A stretch of 7,545 nt of DNA from Clostridiales bacterium (lineage in GTDB: Bacteria; Bacillota; Clostridia; Oscillospirales; QAMX01): assembly GCA_016285815.1 (NCBI GenBank), contig JAEERN010000200.1, forward strand, positions 1 to 7,545, in the 5' to 3' direction. A program made the translations under genes and the position numbers. This document shows positions 5,230-7,545 of the stretch, piece by piece (the first letter of the stretch is position 1; the number at the start of each line of letters is the position of its first letter). The notes under the pieces were generated by a model, which was not told the origin of the DNA, did not search any database, and saw only the letters and a program-made list of their open reading frames with translations.

Positions 5230-6128
5230 TGTTCGACATCGCCATCGGAACGATCGTTCCGGCGCAGTACGCGGCGCGGATGATCCCCCGGCTCAATGAA
5301 AAGGGCTTCGAGTGCTATGCGCTGGGGTTCAACGACGTCGACCCGTCGTCGGAGGATCTGCCCGCGCTGGCCGAGAGCATCCTGTCGGTGCTGGACGGAC
5401 GGAAGATCTCCTGTTTGGGCCGGTACAAGAACCCGCTGATTAGCGAAGAGGACCGGGAGAACACGGCGGCGCTGATCCGGGCCGCGGCGCTGTTCGGCTG
5501 CGACCGGGTGGGCGCCTTCGCCGGGGGCGCCCCGTCGAAGACCATCCCCGAGACCATCCCGCTGTTCAAGCGCGTCTGGGAGCCGCTGGCCGAGCTGGCC
5601 GGGGAACAGGGCGTGCGCGTGGGCTTCGAGGGCTGCGGCGGCGGCTGGTACGGCGGCAGCACCAACATCTCGTACTGTTCGGCTGCGTGGGAGCTGATGT
5701 TCGACGCGGTGGACAGCCCCGCGCTGGGGCTGGAGTGGGAGCCGTGCCACGCCATCGAGGGGCTGGCCGACCCCGTCGCCCAGCTTCGCCGCTGGGCGGG
5801 ACGCGTCGTCCACCTGCACGGCAAGGACGGCACCGTGGCGTGGGACGTGATCCGCGAGCACGGGATCCGCGGGCCGAAGTATTATTGCTGGAACCGCACG
5901 CCGGGCTTCGGCGACACGAACTGGTCGGACCTGTTCACCATCCTGCTGCAGGCCGGCTTCTGCGGCGCCTGCGACATCGAGGGGTACCACGACCCGGTCC
6001 ACTACGACGACATGGAGTGGACCGCCCAGGTCACGTCGCTGGAGTATCTCAAGCGCTGCCGCGGCGGTCTGACCTACTGGTCCGGGCCGGAGGAGTACCG
6101 CGGCTATCAGGGCGCGCGGAAGCCGTAA
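5229..6128 (+). CDS. Sugar phosphate isomerase/epimerase-like TIM-barrel protein
   Basis: A 299-residue protein of the xylose-isomerase-like TIM-barrel (AP endonuclease 2-like) superfamily, whose members isomerise, epimerise or dehydrate sugars and inositols using a divalent metal. Likely metal or catalytic residues at strand ends are Glu134 (VGFEGCGGG), the LEWEPCH cluster (Glu169, Glu171, His174), His195/His197 (VVHLHGKD) and Glu251 (CDIEGYHDP). The stretch RTPGFGDTNWSDLF (223-236) matches the R-x-PG-x-G...W pattern just before the last strands. No signal peptide is seen. Its ATG shares one base with the stop of the oxidoreductase gene (TGATG), so the two are translationally coupled and probably act in sequence on one substrate, as in inositol and 3-keto-sugar pathways. 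The exact reaction cannot be read from sequence. A hairpin terminator follows at 6201-6231. Confidence 0.9.
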   Translation: MFDIAIGTIVPAQYAARMIPRLNEKGFECYALGFNDVDPSSEDLPALAESILSVLDGRKISCLGRYKNPLISEEDRENTAALIRAAALFGCDRVGAFAGGAPSKTIPETIPLFKRVWEPLAELAGEQGVRVGFEGCGGGWYGGSTNISYCSAAWELMFDAVDSPALGLEWEPCHAIEGLADPVAQLRRWAGRVVHLHGKDGTVAWDVIREHGIRGPKYYCWNRTPGFGDTNWSDLFTILLQAGFCGACDIEGYHDPVHYDDMEWTAQVTSLEYLKRCRGGLTYWSGPEEYRGYQGARKP

Positions 6129-6160
6129 AAAAGAGCGCGGACGCCCGCCGGGGTGCCGCC

Positions 6161-6176
6161 TCCGCCGCGCGGCGGA
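6161..6176. repeat. Perfect 16-base palindrome
   Basis: TCCGCCGCGCGGCGGA reads the same on both strands and lies 32 bases after the isomerase stop. No T tract follows on either strand. It may add to the mRNA 3' end structure or be a chance result of GC-rich sequence. Confidence 0.3.
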
Positions 6177-6200
6177 CGAAAAAGCACAGAGACGCTTTCC

Positions 6201-6240
6201 GGCGCCCGCCCGCATCCCGCGGGCGGGCGCCCTTCGCTTG
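6201..6240 (+). terminator. Hairpin ending the oxidoreductase-isomerase operon
   Basis: A perfect 13-bp GC-rich stem (6201-6213 with 6219-6231) closes a 5-base loop ATCCC. The following bases CTTCGCTTG contain only scattered T, so the U tract is weak. The second small dyad AAAAGC-GCTT-GCTTTT (6245-6260), followed by one further T, may help. Its position between the last gene and the metF promoter supports a terminator. Confidence 0.65.
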
Positions 6241-6252
6241 CAGGAAAAGCGC

Positions 6253-6281
6253 TTGCTTTTTCGGGCGGGAGCGTGTATAAT
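6253..6281 (+). promoter_or_regulatory. Promoter of metF
   Basis: TTGCTT (6253-6258; 4/6) and a perfect TATAAT (6276-6281) with a 17-base spacer. Transcription would begin near 6288, leaving only about 37 bases before the ATG. That is too short for a SAM, cobalamin or T-box riboswitch. A small dyad, AAAAGC-GCTT-GCTTTT (6245-6260), overlaps the -35 box and could be an operator. Confidence 0.8.
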
Positions 6282-6324
6282 GATACCATTCCGCCGCCGC
6301 GTCATCCCGAAAGGACCGTTTGCC

Positions 6325-7203
6325 ATGAAGATCATCGAGCTGCTTCAAAAAGAGACCCTGTCACTCTCCTTCGAGGTGTTCCCGCCGAAGACGGAGACCA
6401 GCTTCGAGAGCGTCAGAACGGCGACCGAAGAGATCGCCCGGCTGCGGCCGTCCTTCATGAGCGTCACCTACGGCGCGGGAGGCGGCACCAGCCGGTTCAC
6501 CCTGGACATCGCCAGGGCCATCAAAGACCTCTACGGGGTGCCGACGCTGGCGCACCTCACCTGCGTCTCGTCCACGCGGGCGACCGTTCGGCGCAAGATC
6601 GAAGAGATCCGCGCGGCGGGGCTGGTCAACGTCATGGCCCTGCGGGGCGACATCCCGCCGGAGCTGGCGGATGCGGACCGCAGCGGCTGGGATTACCGCC
6701 ACGCCGTGGACCTGATCGCCGAGCTGAAGGCCGCAGACGCGGGCTTCTGCATCGGCGCCGCCTGTTACCCCGAGATCCACCCCGAGAGCGCGGACCAGAA
6801 AGAGGATATCCGCCATCTGAAGGAGAAGGTGGACGCCGGGGCGGAATTCCTGACCACGCAGATGTTCTTCGACAACAATCTGCTCTACAACTTTCTGTAC
6901 AAGATCCGGGAGGCGGGGATCACCGTTCCGGTGATCCCGGGCATCATGCCCATCACCCGGGCCAACCAGGTGGCGCGGGCCATCCAGCTCTCCGGTTCGT
7001 TCATGCCCCAGCGGTTCAAAAGCCTGGTGGACCGGTTCGGGTCCGATCCCGCCGCCATGAAGCAGGCGGGCATCGCCTATGCCACGGACCAGATCATCGA
7101 CCTGTACGCCAACGGGATCCGCAACGTCCACGTGTACTCCATGAACACTCCCGACGTGGCGGCGAAGATCCGGGGCAACCTGTCGGACATCCTGGGCAAA
7201 TGA
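6325..7203 (+). CDS. metF: 5,10-methylenetetrahydrofolate reductase
   Basis: Flavoprotein that reduces 5,10-methylene-tetrahydrofolate to 5-methyl-tetrahydrofolate, the methyl donor for methionine synthase. At 292 residues it is the normal bacterial catalytic-domain length, without the eukaryotic regulatory domain. Motifs: SFEVFPPK at 15-22 (Glu17 matching the catalytic Glu28 of E. coli), SVTYGAGG at 46-53, LRGD at 106-109 (Asp109 matching the Asp120 that tunes FAD), CYPE at 147-150, TTQMFFD at 177-183 (Gln179, folate contact) and PGIMPI at 205-210. The ATG at 6325 has AAGGA 9 bases upstream. In-frame upstream starts at 6238 and 6280 fall before or inside the promoter -10 box and are rejected. 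It overlaps the next gene by ATGA, forming a methionine-synthesis operon. Confidence 0.96.
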   Translation: MKIIELLQKETLSLSFEVFPPKTETSFESVRTATEEIARLRPSFMSVTYGAGGGTSRFTLDIARAIKDLYGVPTLAHLTCVSSTRATVRRKIEEIRAAGLVNVMALRGDIPPELADADRSGWDYRHAVDLIAELKAADAGFCIGAACYPEIHPESADQKEDIRHLKEKVDAGAEFLTTQMFFDNNLLYNFLYKIREAGITVPVIPGIMPITRANQVARAIQLSGSFMPQRFKSLVDRFGSDPAAMKQAGIAYATDQIIDLYANGIRNVHVYSMNTPDVAAKIRGNLSDILGK

Positions 7204-7545
7204 ACGCCGCCGTCTGCTGTAAGACTTACGCCGCGCCCCCCGTGGACCGGGACGAGATCCTGCGGTACGCCCGGGCCGGCCGCGCCGACGAGCGGGTGCG
7301 CCTGCTGCTGGAGGACTGCCTGGAGGAGACCTGCGGCCGCCTGAGCTATCGGGTCTGCTGGCGGGAATTCCCCGTGGCCGTCCGGCCGGACGGCTGTCAG
7401 CTGGGGACGCTGTCCTGTCCCTCGGCGGATCTGGCCCGTGCGCTGGACGGGTGCGGGCGGGCCGTGCTGTTCGCCGCCACCGTGGGGGTGGAGCTGGACC
7501 GGCTCATCGTGCGGTACGGACGGCTGTCCCCGGCGCGGGCGCTAC
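7200..7545 (+). CDS. Methionine synthase activation domain protein, C-terminus cut by window edge
   Basis: The ATG at 7200 overlaps the metF stop (ATGA), and the frame stays open to the window end: 115 residues. The segment with LEDCLEETCGRLSYRV (38-52), SADLARALDGCGRAVLFAATVGVELDRLI (75-103) and RYGRLSPARAL (105-115) resembles the stand-alone form of the activation domain of cobalamin-dependent methionine synthase found in many Clostridia, usually about 200 residues. In E. coli MetH this domain is the C-terminal part. It binds S-adenosylmethionine and takes part in reductive remethylation of cobalamin when it has become oxidised. The SAM-binding part would lie mostly beyond the edge. Coupling to metF fits the role, and a MetH lacking this domain is expected elsewhere. 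No strong ribosome binding site is seen, so it probably relies on translational coupling. Cysteine-rich at the N-terminal half (seven Cys in the first 85 residues). The assignment rests on remembered family pattern. Confidence 0.82.
   Translation, partial: MNAAVCCKTYAAPPVDRDEILRYARAGRADERVRLLLEDCLEETCGRLSYRVCWREFPVAVRPDGCQLGTLSCPSADLARALDGCGRAVLFAATVGVELDRLIVRYGRLSPARAL

Noticed and set aside
6282..6324. SAM or cobalamin riboswitch before metF
   Set aside because: The predicted leader is only about 37 bases, with no conserved riboswitch core.
5190..6335. 381-residue minus-strand ORF opposite the isomerase gene and the metF promoter region
   Set aside because: Antisense to a clear TIM-barrel gene and would run through the metF promoter and the terminator hairpin; Arg/Ala/Pro-rich shadow.
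6361..7131. 256-residue minus-strand ORF opposite metF
   Set aside because: Antisense to metF, with no recognisable domain and biased composition.

Overview
The window is a GC-rich, gene-dense piece of chromosome carrying ordinary biosynthetic genes. A GC-rich member of the Clostridia (Oscillospirales-like) fits best. This is inferred from AGGAG-type ribosome binding sites, a DegV protein, an AroF with an N-terminal regulatory domain, a free-standing methionine synthase activation domain, and sigma-70-type promoters that stand out as AT-rich islands. I see no mobile element, CRISPR array, tRNA or rRNA.

Left half, minus strand: an aromatic amino acid operon is read right to left as aroF (DAHP synthase), tyrA (prephenate dehydrogenase) and aroB (3-dehydroquinate synthase, cut by the left edge). 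The genes are tightly packed: a 4-base ATGA overlap joins aroF and tyrA, and 4 bases separate tyrA from aroB. Upstream of aroF is a complete-looking attenuation control region. It has a near-consensus promoter (TTGACA-17-TATACT) and a GGAGG ribosome binding site. These precede an unannotated 38-codon leader ORF with a Phe-Phe-Tyr-Trp run. A 12-bp antiterminator pairing and a 13-bp terminator hairpin with a T6 tract follow, just before the aroF ribosome binding site. This looks like ribosome-mediated attenuation sensing all three aromatic amino acids, and it is the most interesting item here.

Middle: a degV-family gene (minus strand) lies upstream of the aro promoter. It is divergent from a two-gene plus-strand operon encoding a Gfo/Idh/MocA dehydrogenase and a xylose-isomerase-like TIM-barrel protein, which overlap by one base (TGATG). 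The pair probably acts on one sugar, inositol or sugar-derived substrate, but the substrate cannot be read from sequence. The divergent intergenic region holds one promoter for each side and a short direct repeat between them.

Right: after a GC-rich hairpin (likely terminator), a promoter drives metF (5,10-methylenetetrahydrofolate reductase). metF overlaps by ATGA the start of a protein matching the cobalamin-dependent methionine synthase activation domain, which is cut by the right edge. Together they make and maintain the methyl supply for methionine synthesis; a MetH gene may follow outside the window.
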